Shown piece by piece: positions 26,153 to 35,153 of a DNA stretch of 64,000 nucleotides. The notes beneath the pieces were generated by a model. It did no database searches. It was given only the letters and a program-made list of their open reading frames with translations, and was not told the DNA's origin. The stretch is from contig CALFFN010000006.1 in the NCBI GenBank assembly GCA_937958185.1, positions 1-64,000 of the forward strand, given 5' to 3'. A program made the translations under genes and the position numbers. The DNA comes from an uncultured Neglectibacter sp. (GTDB lineage: Bacteria > Bacillota > Clostridia > Oscillospirales > Acutalibacteraceae). Each line of letters starts with the position of its first letter. The first letter of the stretch is position 1.

Positions 26153-27676
26153 CTATTTTTCCTCTTGCGTTTCCCAGTACATTTTCGCCTTGGTATCCAC
26201 CTTCCCGTCCGACAGCGTAAAGGTCAGCTCCGGGGTGGGGTCGTCGTTCAAACCGCCCTCCGGCAGGGTGGAAAGGGCATTTACGGTCAGCTTCCCCTCG
26301 GTCACGGTGAAGGTGATCCGCTTTCCCGTGACCTTCCGGGTGTTGCGGAACTCTACCTCCAGCTGGTTCCCGGCTTTCCAGCAGCCGTTTGCGCCATAGG
26401 GGACGCCGTTTACCACGGAAAGCTCAAAATGCCCGGTCATGCCCAGTTTCAGCTCGTACTCGCCGTTGTCCTGCCTGCACAGCAGCGCCGTGTCGTCTCC
26501 CTGGAAACGGAAGCCCAGGGACAGCAGCCTGCCGCCGTCCGGCTCGAATTTCCCCGCGCCGCCGATCAGATCCGTCATGGCGGGGGTGGGTTTGTCGGGG
26601 ACATACTCCGTCCCGTCCATGGAGTGCTCCGCCCAGGGGTTCCGCACGCTGAGCATGGGGTTCAGCTCCAAATGCTTCAAGCGGTTCTGCAGCACATGGT
26701 ACGCCCGGTGGTCCTCCGGCAGCGGGGCGTCCTGCATGGCGGGCAGCAGGTTGTTCCATACGGCGGTCAGCACGGCCTGCAGCTGCATGGAGGCGGACTG
26801 GATCACCAGCACGGCGTCCTGCTTTGTAAATACCACGCCGTATTGCCCAAAAGCGCCGTCCCCGCGGAACACGCCCTCCGGCACGCACCGCCAGAACTGG
26901 TAGCAGTAGCCCACCTGCCAGTCCGGGTCGCCGTCCCAGCCCGCTCCGGCGTTTTCAATCTGCTTCCGGGTGGCTTCCTCGAACCAGCTTTCCTCCAACA
27001 GCTGCCTGCCTTCCCACTTGCCGCGGTTCGCGATGAACTGCACGAACCGCGCCATGTCCTCGATGGTCATGGAGCAGCCGGCGCCTCCCATTTCCGTGCC
27101 GTCCTGCAAAGCGTGGCAGGGAATGTCCGTCATGCCCAGCGGCTCAAAAAGCCGGGGGCGGAGGAACTGGGTCAGCGTCTGCCCGGTTTTCCTGGTCAAA
27201 ATAGCGGAAAGCAGATTCGTTCCCGCGGTGTTGTACATGAAATGGGTGCCCGGCTCGTACACGAAAGGGTGGTGCAGGAAGGTGGAGATCCAGTCTTCGC
27301 TGTCCCACTGGATCTCCGTCTCATGTCCGCAGCCCATCATCAGCAGGTGGCGTATCTCCGCTTTTTTCAAATTCTCGCCGGGGGCTTCCGGGAGCTTCTC
27401 CGGGAAAATGTCCACCAGCTTTTCGTCCAGGGAAAGCAGCCCCTCCTGCCGGGCAAAGCCGATGGCGGTGGAGGTCAGGCTTTTGCTGAAGGAAAACATG
27501 CTGTGCTGTACCTCCGGGCGGTAAGGGCTCCAGCTTCCCTCCGCGCAGACTTTCCCGTGGCGCAGCAGCATGAACCCGTGCATTTCAATGCCGCGACGGT
27601 ACAGCTCGTCCAGCATATCCGTAATTGCCCGGGAAGAAATTCCCACGCTCTCCGGCGAGACCCGTTCCAAATTCAC
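26153..27676 (-). CDS. Class C beta-lactamase-fold serine hydrolase
   Basis: The 507-aa cytosolic protein has an N-terminal serine beta-lactamase/esterase domain with S62-F-S-K65 (the SxxK motif), YNTAGTN as the likely Y-x-N equivalent, and HLLMMGCG, then a C-terminal beta-rich domain of about 150 residues. No secretion signal. It probably hydrolyses an ester or amide, and its pairing with GH127 suggests deacylation of a plant-derived glycan. GTG at 27676 (MNLERVSPESVG) is chosen because AAAAGGGG lies 9 bp upstream; a longer frame opens with TTG at 27709 without a ribosome site. Substrate unknown. Confidence 0.85.
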   Translation of the reverse strand: MNLERVSPESVGISSRAITDMLDELYRRGIEMHGFMLLRHGKVCAEGSWSPYRPEVQHSMFSFSKSLTSTAIGFARQEGLLSLDEKLVDIFPEKLPEAPGENLKKAEIRHLLMMGCGHETEIQWDSEDWISTFLHHPFVYEPGTHFMYNTAGTNLLSAILTRKTGQTLTQFLRPRLFEPLGMTDIPCHALQDGTEMGGAGCSMTIEDMARFVQFIANRGKWEGRQLLEESWFEEATRKQIENAGAGWDGDPDWQVGYCYQFWRCVPEGVFRGDGAFGQYGVVFTKQDAVLVIQSASMQLQAVLTAVWNNLLPAMQDAPLPEDHRAYHVLQNRLKHLELNPMLSVRNPWAEHSMDGTEYVPDKPTPAMTDLIGGAGKFEPDGGRLLSLGFRFQGDDTALLCRQDNGEYELKLGMTGHFELSVVNGVPYGANGCWKAGNQLEVEFRNTRKVTGKRITFTVTEGKLTVNALSTLPEGGLNDDPTPELTFTLSDGKVDTKAKMYWETQEEK

Positions 27677-27841
27677 AGAAAACAACCCCTTTTGCCATAA
27701 AATCAACAATCATGCAGCGTCAGCCGCTGTAGCTTCAGTCTACCACACTCGCTTCCTAAAATCTACAGAAAAATGAGTAAAACCTGGCTTTCGGGGCATA
27801 CTGGGGGTGAACACTCAAAATTTGGAAAGGCAGGAAAAAGT

Positions 27842-29068
27842 ATGGTATCCATTCAAAAGGTCACAGGCTGCGAAATCCTGGACTCCCGGGGCAACCCTAC
27901 CGTCAGCGCTACGGTGCAGCTTTCCGACGGCGCCATGGGCACGGCGGCTTCCCCCTCCGGCGCGTCCACCGGGAAATTTGAAGCGGTGGAGCTGCGGGAC
28001 GGCGACGACCGGCGCTACGGCGGCAAGGGCACCCTGAAGGCGGTGAAAAACATCAATGAGATCATCGCCCCGGCGCTGGAAAAGGTGCACAGCCTGACCG
28101 TGCGGGAAATCGACGGCGTGCTGCGAAAGCTGGACGGCACCCCCAACAAGGCGCATTTGGGGGCAAACGCCACTTTAGCGGTCTCCCTCGCCTGCGCCCG
28201 CGCCATTGCCGCCCATTATCGAATGCCCCTGTACCGCTATCTGGGCGGCGCCGCCGCCTATCAGCTGCCCGTACCCATGATGAATATTCTGAACGGCGGC
28301 GCCCACGCGGGGAACAACATCGACATTCAGGAATTTATGATCATGCCCCTGGCGGCGGAAAGCTTCCGGGAGGGGCTTCGCTGGTGCGCGGAAATCTACC
28401 ATACCCTGGGGGCGGATCTGAAGAAGAAGGGGCTTTCCACCGCCGTGGGGGACGAGGGCGGCTTCGCGCCCAATCTTTCCTCCGATGAGGACGCTATCGA
28501 GGAAATTTTGAACGCCGTGGAAAAAGCGGGCTACTCCGGGAAGGTCAAGCTGGCGCTGGACGCCGCCGGAAGCGAGTGGGTCACCGACAACCGCTACCGC
28601 CTGCCCAAGCGCGGCGTGGAATATGAAACGGAAGCCCTCATTGCCTATTGGGAGGACCTGGCAAACAAGTACCCCATTTTCTCCATTGAGGACCCGCTGG
28701 GCGAGGAGGATTTTGACGGCTGGGCGGAGCTGACCGCCCGCATGGGCAGCCGGGTTCAGCTGGTGGGGGACGACCTGTTCGTCACCAATATCGAGCGCTT
28801 GCAGCAGGGCATAGACGAGGGCGCCGCCAACGCCATTCTCATCAAGCCCAACCAGATCGGCACCCTCAGCGAAACCCTGGACGCCATCGACCTTGCCAAG
28901 CGGAACGGCTACAAAACCATCATTTCCCACCGCTCCGGCGAAACGGAGGACACCTTCATTGCCGACCTTGCGGTGGCGGTCAACGCCGGGCAGATCAAAA
29001 CCGGCGCCCCCTGCCGCACGGAGCGCGTGGCAAAATACAACCGCCTGCTTCGCATCGAAGAAGCTTGA
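27842..29068 (+). CDS. eno: Enolase
   Basis: Interconverts 2-phosphoglycerate and phosphoenolpyruvate in glycolysis. The 408-aa protein contains SRGNPTVSA, the mobile loop SPSGASTGKFEAVELRDG, GDEGGFAPN, the Mg ligands in LALDAAGSEW and SIEDPLGEEDFDGW, LIKPNQIGTLSE with the catalytic Lys and SHRSGETEDTFIADLAVA with the catalytic His. Compared with usual enolases (about 430 aa) it is shortened after RLLRIEEA, and the loop reads A-S-P-S-G rather than A-V-P-S-G, so it may be a paralogue. ATG at 27842 follows AGGCAGGA; the upstream extension lacks enolase similarity. Monocistronic here. Confidence 0.92.
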   Translation: MVSIQKVTGCEILDSRGNPTVSATVQLSDGAMGTAASPSGASTGKFEAVELRDGDDRRYGGKGTLKAVKNINEIIAPALEKVHSLTVREIDGVLRKLDGTPNKAHLGANATLAVSLACARAIAAHYRMPLYRYLGGAAAYQLPVPMMNILNGGAHAGNNIDIQEFMIMPLAAESFREGLRWCAEIYHTLGADLKKKGLSTAVGDEGGFAPNLSSDEDAIEEILNAVEKAGYSGKVKLALDAAGSEWVTDNRYRLPKRGVEYETEALIAYWEDLANKYPIFSIEDPLGEEDFDGWAELTARMGSRVQLVGDDLFVTNIERLQQGIDEGAANAILIKPNQIGTLSETLDAIDLAKRNGYKTIISHRSGETEDTFIADLAVAVNAGQIKTGAPCRTERVAKYNRLLRIEEA

Positions 29069-29157
29069 CAGCCCCCCTGCTTCTCCCTAAAATAGAAGAA
29101 AAGCAAAAAATGTTTCCCCGCCGGGGCGAAAGGGCTGCATTCTCCCCGGAAAAATAG

Positions 29158-29186
29158 TTGGAATATTTTTTGCCCATCGGTATATG
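29158..29186 (+). promoter_or_regulatory. Probable promoter of the purine nucleoside phosphorylase gene
   Basis: TTGGAA (29158-29163), 17-bp spacer, TATATG (29181-29186), followed by a GGGAGGAAC ribosome site before ATG 29216. Confidence 0.5.
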
Positions 29187-29215
29187 CTTCAAAAAAGGCT
29201 TTCTGGGAGGAACGT

Positions 29216-30037
29216 ATGGGCGCTGTATGGGAAAAAGTAGAACGCTGTGCCGCATTTTTGCGGGAAAAGGTGGAAACGCCACCGGAGACCGCCCTGGTGC
29301 TGGGCTCTGGGCTGGGGGACTTCGCCCGCCGGGTGGAAAGCCCGGTCGCCGTGGAATACAGGGATATCCCCGGCTTTCCCGTCTCCACAGCGGAGGGGCA
29401 CGCGGGAAGATTCGTGTTTGGAACGATCGCCGGGAAAGCCGTTGCCGTCATGCAGGGGCGGGTGCATTTCTACGAGGGCTATTCCATGGAGGACGTGGTG
29501 CTGCCCATTCGGGTGCTCCGCGCCCTGGGAGCGGGGACGCTCCTTTTGACCAACGCCGCCGGGGGCATCGGCAACGGCTTTTCCCCTGGGGACTTCATGC
29601 TGCTCACCGACCATATCGCGTCCTTTGTCCCCTCCCCCCTGCTGGGAGAAAACGAGCCGAAGCTGGGAGCAAGGTTCCCGGATATGTCGGCGGTGTACAG
29701 CCCCGCCCTCCGGGAAAAGGCGCAATGCGCCGCCATGGACACAGGCGTCCCGCTGAAAAGCGGCGTGTATTTGCAGACCACAGGTCCCAATTACGAGACC
29801 CCGGCAGAAGTGCGGCTGTACAAGGCGCTGGGCGCAGACGCCGTGGGCATGAGCACCGCCTGTGAAGCCATCTGCGCCCGGCACATGGGCATGGAGGTCT
29901 GCGGGATCAGCTGCATTACCAACCTTGCCGCCGGGCTCAGCCAGACTGCCCTGTCCCATGAAGAAGTGCAGGAAACGGCGGACCGGGTGGGCGCGCAGTT
30001 CCAGCGGCTGCTGTACCGCCTGTTAGAGCTTCTGTAA
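29216..30037 (+). CDS. Purine nucleoside phosphorylase (trimeric type)
   Basis: Phosphorolyses (deoxy)inosine and (deoxy)guanosine to the base and pentose 1-phosphate in purine salvage. The 273-aa protein shows the low-molecular-mass PNP motifs: VLGSGLGDF with phosphate-binding Ser, GHAGRFVFG, MQGRVHFYEGY, TNAAGGIG, TTGPNYETPAEVR, GMSTACEAICARHMGMEVCGISCITNLAAG with the purine-site Glu and Asn. Length fits the homotrimeric family (about 270-290 aa). It stands alone between eno and a convergent ferritin-like gene. Confidence 0.94.
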   Translation: MGAVWEKVERCAAFLREKVETPPETALVLGSGLGDFARRVESPVAVEYRDIPGFPVSTAEGHAGRFVFGTIAGKAVAVMQGRVHFYEGYSMEDVVLPIRVLRALGAGTLLLTNAAGGIGNGFSPGDFMLLTDHIASFVPSPLLGENEPKLGARFPDMSAVYSPALREKAQCAAMDTGVPLKSGVYLQTTGPNYETPAEVRLYKALGADAVGMSTACEAICARHMGMEVCGISCITNLAAGLSQTALSHEEVQETADRVGAQFQRLLYRLLELL

Positions 30038-30048
30038 AATTTCCGAAC

Positions 30049-30085
30049 AAAAATAGAATCCCGGCAAAGCCGGGATTCTATTTTT
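30049..30085. terminator. Bidirectional terminator between convergent genes
   Basis: AAAAATAGAATCCCGGC-AAA-GCCGGGATTCTATTTTT, shared by the PNP gene on the plus strand and the ferritin-like gene on the minus strand. Confidence 0.92.
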
Positions 30086-30091
30086 GTCTGA

Positions 30092-30607
30092 TTACGATTT
30101 GGGCAGCTCCTGCAATAAGCGGCGAAAAACACTGACGTGCTGCTCCTCGTCCAGGATCAATCGGTTCAAAACCGCGCAGATGTCGCGGTCGGGCAAGGTC
30201 TCAGCCAGGCGGCGGTATTCCGTCACCGTGCGGTTTTCCCGCACAGCCGCCTGATTCAGCAGCAGGGCAGGGTCATGGGAATAGGTCAGGACCCCCGGGC
30301 TCCAATAGGACGTCCGCCCGTCCCGGTAGCTCCACAGCCGGGGATCGGCGCCCAACTGGAAGGCAAGCTGGGCAAATACGGAAAGGTGGTGCATTTCCAC
30401 AATGGCAATGCTGTGGAAATACTCCGCCGCTTTCGGATAGGTGGACGACAGCACGGTGCAATTGTAAAAATACTGGGCAACCGTACTCATTTCCGACGAG
30501 CTGCCACCCAGATTCTGCAGCATGGCTCTGGCGCAGACGGGGCTTTTTCCCTGCACCTTAACGGGCGGATAGGGCGACGGGTCTGCAACCGGCAATTTTA
30601 ATTCCAT
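30092..30607 (-). CDS. Ferritin-like di-iron protein
   Basis: The 171-aa protein is predicted to be a four-helix bundle with rubrerythrin/ferritin-type metal ligands: GGSSSEMST (first Glu), VEMHH (E-x-x-H) and, near the C-terminus, LDEEQHVSVF (second E-x-x-H). There is no rubredoxin domain. Family members store or oxidise iron or remove peroxide; which applies here is unknown. ATG at 30607 follows AAAAGGAGGAAGC; a longer frame reaching 30763 runs back into the upstream gene. It is 109 bp downstream of the minus-strand RCC1-repeat gene, from which it is separated by a terminator. Confidence 0.82.
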   Translation of the reverse strand: MELKLPVADPSPYPPVKVQGKSPVCARAMLQNLGGSSSEMSTVAQYFYNCTVLSSTYPKAAEYFHSIAIVEMHHLSVFAQLAFQLGADPRLWSYRDGRTSYWSPGVLTYSHDPALLLNQAAVRENRTVTEYRRLAETLPDRDICAVLNRLILDEEQHVSVFRRLLQELPKS

Positions 30608-30664
30608 CAAGCTTCCTCCTTTTCCCTGTTTTCCTGCAATATCTATTCCCCCAAAAACTAAAAT

Positions 30665-30698
30665 ATGAAAAAGGACGGCAGCAAACACGCTGCCGTCC
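30665..30698 (-). terminator. Terminator of the minus-strand RCC1-repeat gene
   Basis: Minus strand GGACGGCAGC-GTGTTT-GCTGCCGTCC followed by TTTTTC. Confidence 0.9.
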
Positions 30699-30716
30699 CT
30701 TGCTTTCCCTTTTGGA

Positions 30717-32237
30717 TCACTCGTCTTCTTTCGTAATAGCGTCCTCCAACGCCTCCACATCAATGACAGGCTTCTTTTTTTGCGGCATGACCGGCGCTAG
30801 GGGCGCTTTCGTTTCCTGGGTGGCTGCCGCTTTCTGTTCCTTCGCCATGTCCTTCGTCATGCGGATCAGCTCCCGGTCGGAAAATTTCGGTTCCTCCGGC
30901 TCCTTTTGCTCTGGCTGGGGCTTCGGCTGCTTTTTCTGATGGGGCTTGCCCTTCAGTGTGCGGACGATGAGCCAGGCAAACACTGCCAGCACCGCGGCCA
31001 CCAGCACAGTTACCAGCACGGCTGTCGGTACCTTGGAAGCCCCCTTCGGCGCGGCTTCCACATTTTCCGCCACAGCAACAGGGGCGCTGCTGTTGTTGGT
31101 AGAGCCGTCTCCCAGCTGTCCCTGCTCGTTATTTCCCTGGGCATAGACCGTTCCCTCCTCCGTCAGGTACAGCATATGCCCGCCGCCCAGGCTGACGTCC
31201 GCAACACCCTCCGCCACTGCCAGAGGGGAAGCCGCCGGCTCGGCGCCGTACTGTCCATAGGAATTTCCGCCCCACGCATACAGCGTTCCGTCATCGGCGA
31301 TCGCCGCGGAAAAATCTTCCCCGCAGGCGATTTTTTTGATCCCGGATAAAATCTCCGCCGGTTCGGCAATATTCTGATACCCGCCGTTGCCCAGCTCGCC
31401 GTTGGCGTTGAAGCCGCAGGTCCAAACCGTGCCGTCTGTTTTCAGGATCACCGTGCCGAAGGTGGTGCACTGCACGTCCTGTACGTCTTCCATGACCTGC
31501 TGGAAGGTCTGCAGGTCATCTGAATTGCCGTTTGCCAGCTGACCGTAAGCATTCCCGCCTACCGCCCAGAGGGTGTTGTCCTGCTTGACCGCCATGGTGT
31601 GCTCCATGCCTACCGCCACGCTGCGCACGTTATCCAGCGTTTCCCGGGGAGCCTCCATGCTTTCCGTGCTGCCGTTGCCCAGCTGCCCCCGGCTGTTCCA
31701 GCCCCAGAGCCACAGGGAACCGTCCTTTGTCACCGCCGCCGTATGGAAACGCCCCGGGGCGGCAAACACCACATCACTGAGTATTTCCGTAGGCTCCGTG
31801 CGGTTTTCCTTATCTCCCAGCCCCAGCTGACCTCCCTCGTTCCAGCCCCAGCCATACAGGAGACCGTCGGAGGTGATGGCGAAGGTGCTCAAATACCCGG
31901 CATATACCGCCTGCACATCGCCCATCACGTCCACAAATTCCGGGCTGCTCCCGCCGGCGGCGGGGGCTGCTTCCGCTTCCGTATCTTCCTCAGCGCCGGA
32001 CGCCGCGGAAGACATTTCCTCTTCCCGATCCAGGGAAACGCCAAGCTGCCCATAGGTATTGGAGCCGGCGACCGTCAGGGTGCCGTCCTTCTGCACAATG
32101 GCAGAATGGAGAAAGCCTGCCGCCAGCGGGGCGCCCTGTATTTTTGCGGACTCTGCCGCCAGCGCGGAGGTCGGCATCGCCGCGCCCAGCAGAGCTGCCA
32201 TGCACAGCGAAAGGATCCTTTTTCTTATAGGGGTCAT
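30717..32237 (-). CDS. Membrane-anchored RCC1-repeat protein (A)
   Basis: The 506-aa protein has a signal peptide (ends near SALAAES), then about seven RCC1/ATS1-type repeats forming a beta-propeller, each with a DGTLWxWGxNxxGQLGxG core (for example YGWGWNEGGQLGLGD, LWLWGWNSRGQLGNG). A Glu/Ala-rich insertion (about 75-97) interrupts the first repeat. A single transmembrane helix (about 405-428) leads into a Lys/Pro/Gln/Glu-rich cytosolic tail of about 80 residues. Topology is therefore extracellular propeller, cytosolic tail. ATG at 32237 has GGGAGGGA 7 bp upstream; ATG 32243 is too close. Divergent from a larger relative. Function unknown; adhesion or protein binding is the likeliest role. 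Confidence 0.85.
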   Translation of the reverse strand: MTPIRKRILSLCMAALLGAAMPTSALAAESAKIQGAPLAAGFLHSAIVQKDGTLTVAGSNTYGQLGVSLDREEEMSSAASGAEEDTEAEAAPAAGGSSPEFVDVMGDVQAVYAGYLSTFAITSDGLLYGWGWNEGGQLGLGDKENRTEPTEILSDVVFAAPGRFHTAAVTKDGSLWLWGWNSRGQLGNGSTESMEAPRETLDNVRSVAVGMEHTMAVKQDNTLWAVGGNAYGQLANGNSDDLQTFQQVMEDVQDVQCTTFGTVILKTDGTVWTCGFNANGELGNGGYQNIAEPAEILSGIKKIACGEDFSAAIADDGTLYAWGGNSYGQYGAEPAASPLAVAEGVADVSLGGGHMLYLTEEGTVYAQGNNEQGQLGDGSTNNSSAPVAVAENVEAAPKGASKVPTAVLVTVLVAAVLAVFAWLIVRTLKGKPHQKKQPKPQPEQKEPEEPKFSDRELIRMTKDMAKEQKAAATQETKAPLAPVMPQKKKPVIDVEALEDAITKEDE

Positions 32238-32278
32238 ATACATTCCCTCCCGGTAAAAATACGCAGATTTACTTATTT

Positions 32279-32307
32279 ATTATAAAATATCTCCTGAGCG
32301 GTTTCAA
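32279..32307 (-). promoter_or_regulatory. Promoter of RCC1-repeat gene A
   Basis: Minus strand TTGAAA (32307-32302), 17-bp spacer, TATAAT (32284-32279). Confidence 0.78.
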
Positions 32308-32349
32308 GCAGGATTCTGTGAAAATTCTGTGATGATTTGCTGAAATCCA

Positions 32350-32378
32350 TTGAATTTGCAGATAAAATGAGCTAAACT
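32350..32378 (+). promoter_or_regulatory. Probable promoter of RCC1-repeat gene B
   Basis: TTGAAT (32350-32355), 17-bp spacer, TAAACT (32373-32378). It is divergent from the gene A promoter with about 40 bp between the two -35 elements. Confidence 0.55.
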
Positions 32379-32466
32379 TGAAATACTGCAAATGCCGCAG
32401 GGCTTTTCGTTCAGGCTATTTTCCGGCGAGGGAGCCTCCCTCCCGTCAGAAAGGAAGATATATTCC

Positions 32467-35031
32467 ATGAAACTCAAAACCCGTATCTGCTCGTTTTTAC
32501 TGACCGCACTGCTGGTACTGTCCTTATTTCCCGGCGCTTCTGTAAAAGCAGAAGGCGCATGGAAACAGATTTCCACCGGGTGGTACCATTCTCTGGGCGT
32601 CAAGGAGGACGGCACCCTGTGGGCATGGGGAACGAACCAGTTCAGCCAATTGGGCACAGGCGATGAAAAAGCCCGTTTCCTCCCGGTGCAGATCATGAAG
32701 GACGTGGTGAAAGCGGAAGCCGGGGAAAGCATGTCCCTGGCGCTGAAAACCGACGGTACTTTGTGGGTCTGGGGGTCAAACGACCTGAACCAGCTGGGTC
32801 TGGAGGACAGCGGCAGCGCCGCCGAGCCCACCCGGCTCATGACCGATGTAAAGGATATCTTCACCAATTACACCCATTCCTTCGCCCTGAAAACAGACGG
32901 CACCCTGTGGGCATGGGGGGATAATTCCACCGGGCAGCTGGGCGTGGGAGATACCCAGGGCCACACTGCCCCGGTGCAGGTCATGGAGGGCGTAAAATCT
33001 GCCGCCGCAGGCTGCTTTCACAGCGCCGCCATCACCGAGGACGGCGCCTTATGGGTCTGGGGCGCGAACGACAATAATCAACTGGGGCTGGGCGAAGGCG
33101 GCGACGCTTCGGTACCTGCGCCTGTAAAGCTGATGGAACACGTGAAAAAAGCCTCGCTCAGTGAAAATTTCTCCTGCGCCATCACCGAGAACGGCGAGCT
33201 GTACACATGGGGGGACAATGCCGAGGGGCAGCTTGCCACCGGGAACACCTCCGCTGTGAGCGCGCCCAAAAAGGTGGCGGAAAATATTGCCGACGTTCAG
33301 GCGGGACACACCCATATCGTTGCCCTTTCCAACGACGGCGGACTGTTCACCTGCGGCAACAATTTCCACGGGCAGGTGGGCGATACCACGGGGATCGACT
33401 CTACAGAGCTGACGCAGATACTGGAACACGTTTCCGCTGTTTCCTCCCATTGCGACCACACCTACGCCATGGCGGAAACAGGTGATATTTACGTTTGGGG
33501 CAGCAACTACTACGGGCAGTTCGGCAACGGCACGGGCATGGACAGCTTTACCCCCCTCGCCTTTACCGGGGAACGGCTGCAGGAACCGGAAGACCTGGAA
33601 ACCGAGCCGGAATTTTCCCAGATGGAAGCCACCTTCGCGGCAGGCTCCGCCCATAATCTGGCAATTCTGGAAAACGGCGATCTGTGGGCATGGGGCTTCA
33701 ACAAGCATGGCGAGATCGGCACCGGCGCTACCAGCGACCAGGCGGAACCGGGCAAGATATTATCCAATATTCGGACAGTCGCCGCCGGGGAAGCCTCCTC
33801 CTATGCCATCGACGGGGACAACGTGCTGTGGTCCTGGGGCGACAACACCTACGGACAGCTTGGGCTGGGCACCACCACCGACAGCTACAACCCCGCCAAG
33901 GTGATGGAGGACGTGGCGTACGTGGTCAGTGGCTCCTATCATGTGCTGGCGGTCAAAACGGACGGCACCTTATGGGTCTGGGGCGATAACTCCGCCGGGC
34001 AGCTCGGTACGGGAGACGCCGTTTCCCGGAACGCCCCGGTGCAGATCATGGGGCAGGTTCAGAAAATTGCCGCCGGAATGTTCCATTCCATGGCTCTGCG
34101 GACAGACAACAGCCTGTGGGTCTGGGGTAATTCAGATTACGGACAGCTGGGCTTTTCCTCCGATACCGGCACGGAAATACCCTTGCAGCTTTCTACGGGA
34201 GAAGTGACAGACATTGCCGCCGGGGAAACCTTTTCCGCGGCGTTGCGGGACAATAGCCTGTTCCTGTGGGGCAGCAACGCCGCCGGACAGATCGGTGACT
34301 TTGAAGATAACGCGGAGGAAGAAGCCGACAAGTATAACCAAACCACCGTTCAGGTGGATTCCGACAGCTCCGACGCCGTGGCGCAGCAGGGCAACAGCAG
34401 CATTTACTCGCCCGTGCAGGTCATGGAAAACGTTCACGCCGTTTCTTTAGGGCTGTACCATACCCTTGCCGTGCGGGACGACGGCACCCTGTGGGCATGG
34501 GGATTGGGCACCTCCGGGCAGCTGGGCACGGACACCCAGTCTTCTCAGGAGCCCAGACAGATGGCTGACAAGGTAGTCGCGGTCAGCGGTGGCGGAATGC
34601 ACACTCTGTTCCAGAAATCCGATGGCTCGCTGTGGGGCGTTGGCTATAACGCCTCCGCCCAGCTGGGCTATGTGGACGACAACGAGGAAGGGGATTCCGT
34701 ACTGGTGACGAAGCCGGTAAAAATCCTGGACGGCGTAAAGCTGACCGGCAGGTCAGCAGAATTTATCGAGACCGCTCTGAAGGTCACGCCGGAAAAATTT
34801 TTCCAGTCTGTCCCCCTCTATGTGTGGATCCTTTCCGGGGCGGCGGTGGTCATCGTCATTCTGCTGCTGGTGCTCATTTTCTCCCTGAACCGTATGCACC
34901 GCCTGCGTAAGGCAGCCACTACCGCGGTGGCACAGGTGCAGCTGCTGCAGCGGCAGCAGGAAAAGCTCCGGGAGTCCAAAGGGACACAGCGCAAAGCAAA
35001 AAAGCAGGAAGAAAAGAAAAGCGACCAATAA
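32467..35031 (+). CDS. Membrane-anchored RCC1-repeat protein (B)
   Basis: The 854-aa protein has a signal peptide (MKLKTRICSFLLTALLVLSL, cleavage near VKAEG), about 13-14 RCC1-type repeats in two blocks (roughly 30-375 and 395-755) joined by an acidic linker (EDLETEPEFSQ), and an Asp/Glu/Ser-rich insertion near 620-645. Two blocks suggest two seven-bladed propellers. A transmembrane helix (YVWILSGAAVVIVILLLVLIF) and a basic, Gln/Lys-rich coiled tail of about 55 residues end the protein. It shares architecture with gene A across a divergent promoter region, implying duplication. ATG at 32467 follows AAAGGAAG. Function not recognised. Confidence 0.86.
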   Translation: MKLKTRICSFLLTALLVLSLFPGASVKAEGAWKQISTGWYHSLGVKEDGTLWAWGTNQFSQLGTGDEKARFLPVQIMKDVVKAEAGESMSLALKTDGTLWVWGSNDLNQLGLEDSGSAAEPTRLMTDVKDIFTNYTHSFALKTDGTLWAWGDNSTGQLGVGDTQGHTAPVQVMEGVKSAAAGCFHSAAITEDGALWVWGANDNNQLGLGEGGDASVPAPVKLMEHVKKASLSENFSCAITENGELYTWGDNAEGQLATGNTSAVSAPKKVAENIADVQAGHTHIVALSNDGGLFTCGNNFHGQVGDTTGIDSTELTQILEHVSAVSSHCDHTYAMAETGDIYVWGSNYYGQFGNGTGMDSFTPLAFTGERLQEPEDLETEPEFSQMEATFAAGSAHNLAILENGDLWAWGFNKHGEIGTGATSDQAEPGKILSNIRTVAAGEASSYAIDGDNVLWSWGDNTYGQLGLGTTTDSYNPAKVMEDVAYVVSGSYHVLAVKTDGTLWVWGDNSAGQLGTGDAVSRNAPVQIMGQVQKIAAGMFHSMALRTDNSLWVWGNSDYGQLGFSSDTGTEIPLQLSTGEVTDIAAGETFSAALRDNSLFLWGSNAAGQIGDFEDNAEEEADKYNQTTVQVDSDSSDAVAQQGNSSIYSPVQVMENVHAVSLGLYHTLAVRDDGTLWAWGLGTSGQLGTDTQSSQEPRQMADKVVAVSGGGMHTLFQKSDGSLWGVGYNASAQLGYVDDNEEGDSVLVTKPVKILDGVKLTGRSAEFIETALKVTPEKFFQSVPLYVWILSGAAVVIVILLLVLIFSLNRMHRLRKAATTAVAQVQLLQRQQEKLRESKGTQRKAKKQEEKKSDQ

Positions 35032-35070
35032 AGAAATCCCGCTGCCTTTTGACAGCGGGATTTCTTTAAT
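35031..35070 (+). terminator. Terminator of RCC1-repeat gene B
   Basis: AAAGAAATCCCGCTG/CAGCGGGATTTCTTT stem with T-rich end, starting at the stop codon. Confidence 0.88.
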
Positions 35071-35153
35071 TCGACAGTTTTGCCGTTTTTTGTTGTTCTC
35101 TTTGCATGGCGTGTTCGGTACAATAAGGGCACAAAACCAAAGGAGGTCCTCTC

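Noticed and set aside
24422..27700. A 1,092-codon open frame on the plus strand
   Set aside because: It lies antisense to the GH127 and serine hydrolase genes, is rich in Gly/Arg/His/Val typical of GC-rich shadows, has no ribosome site and no recognisable domain.
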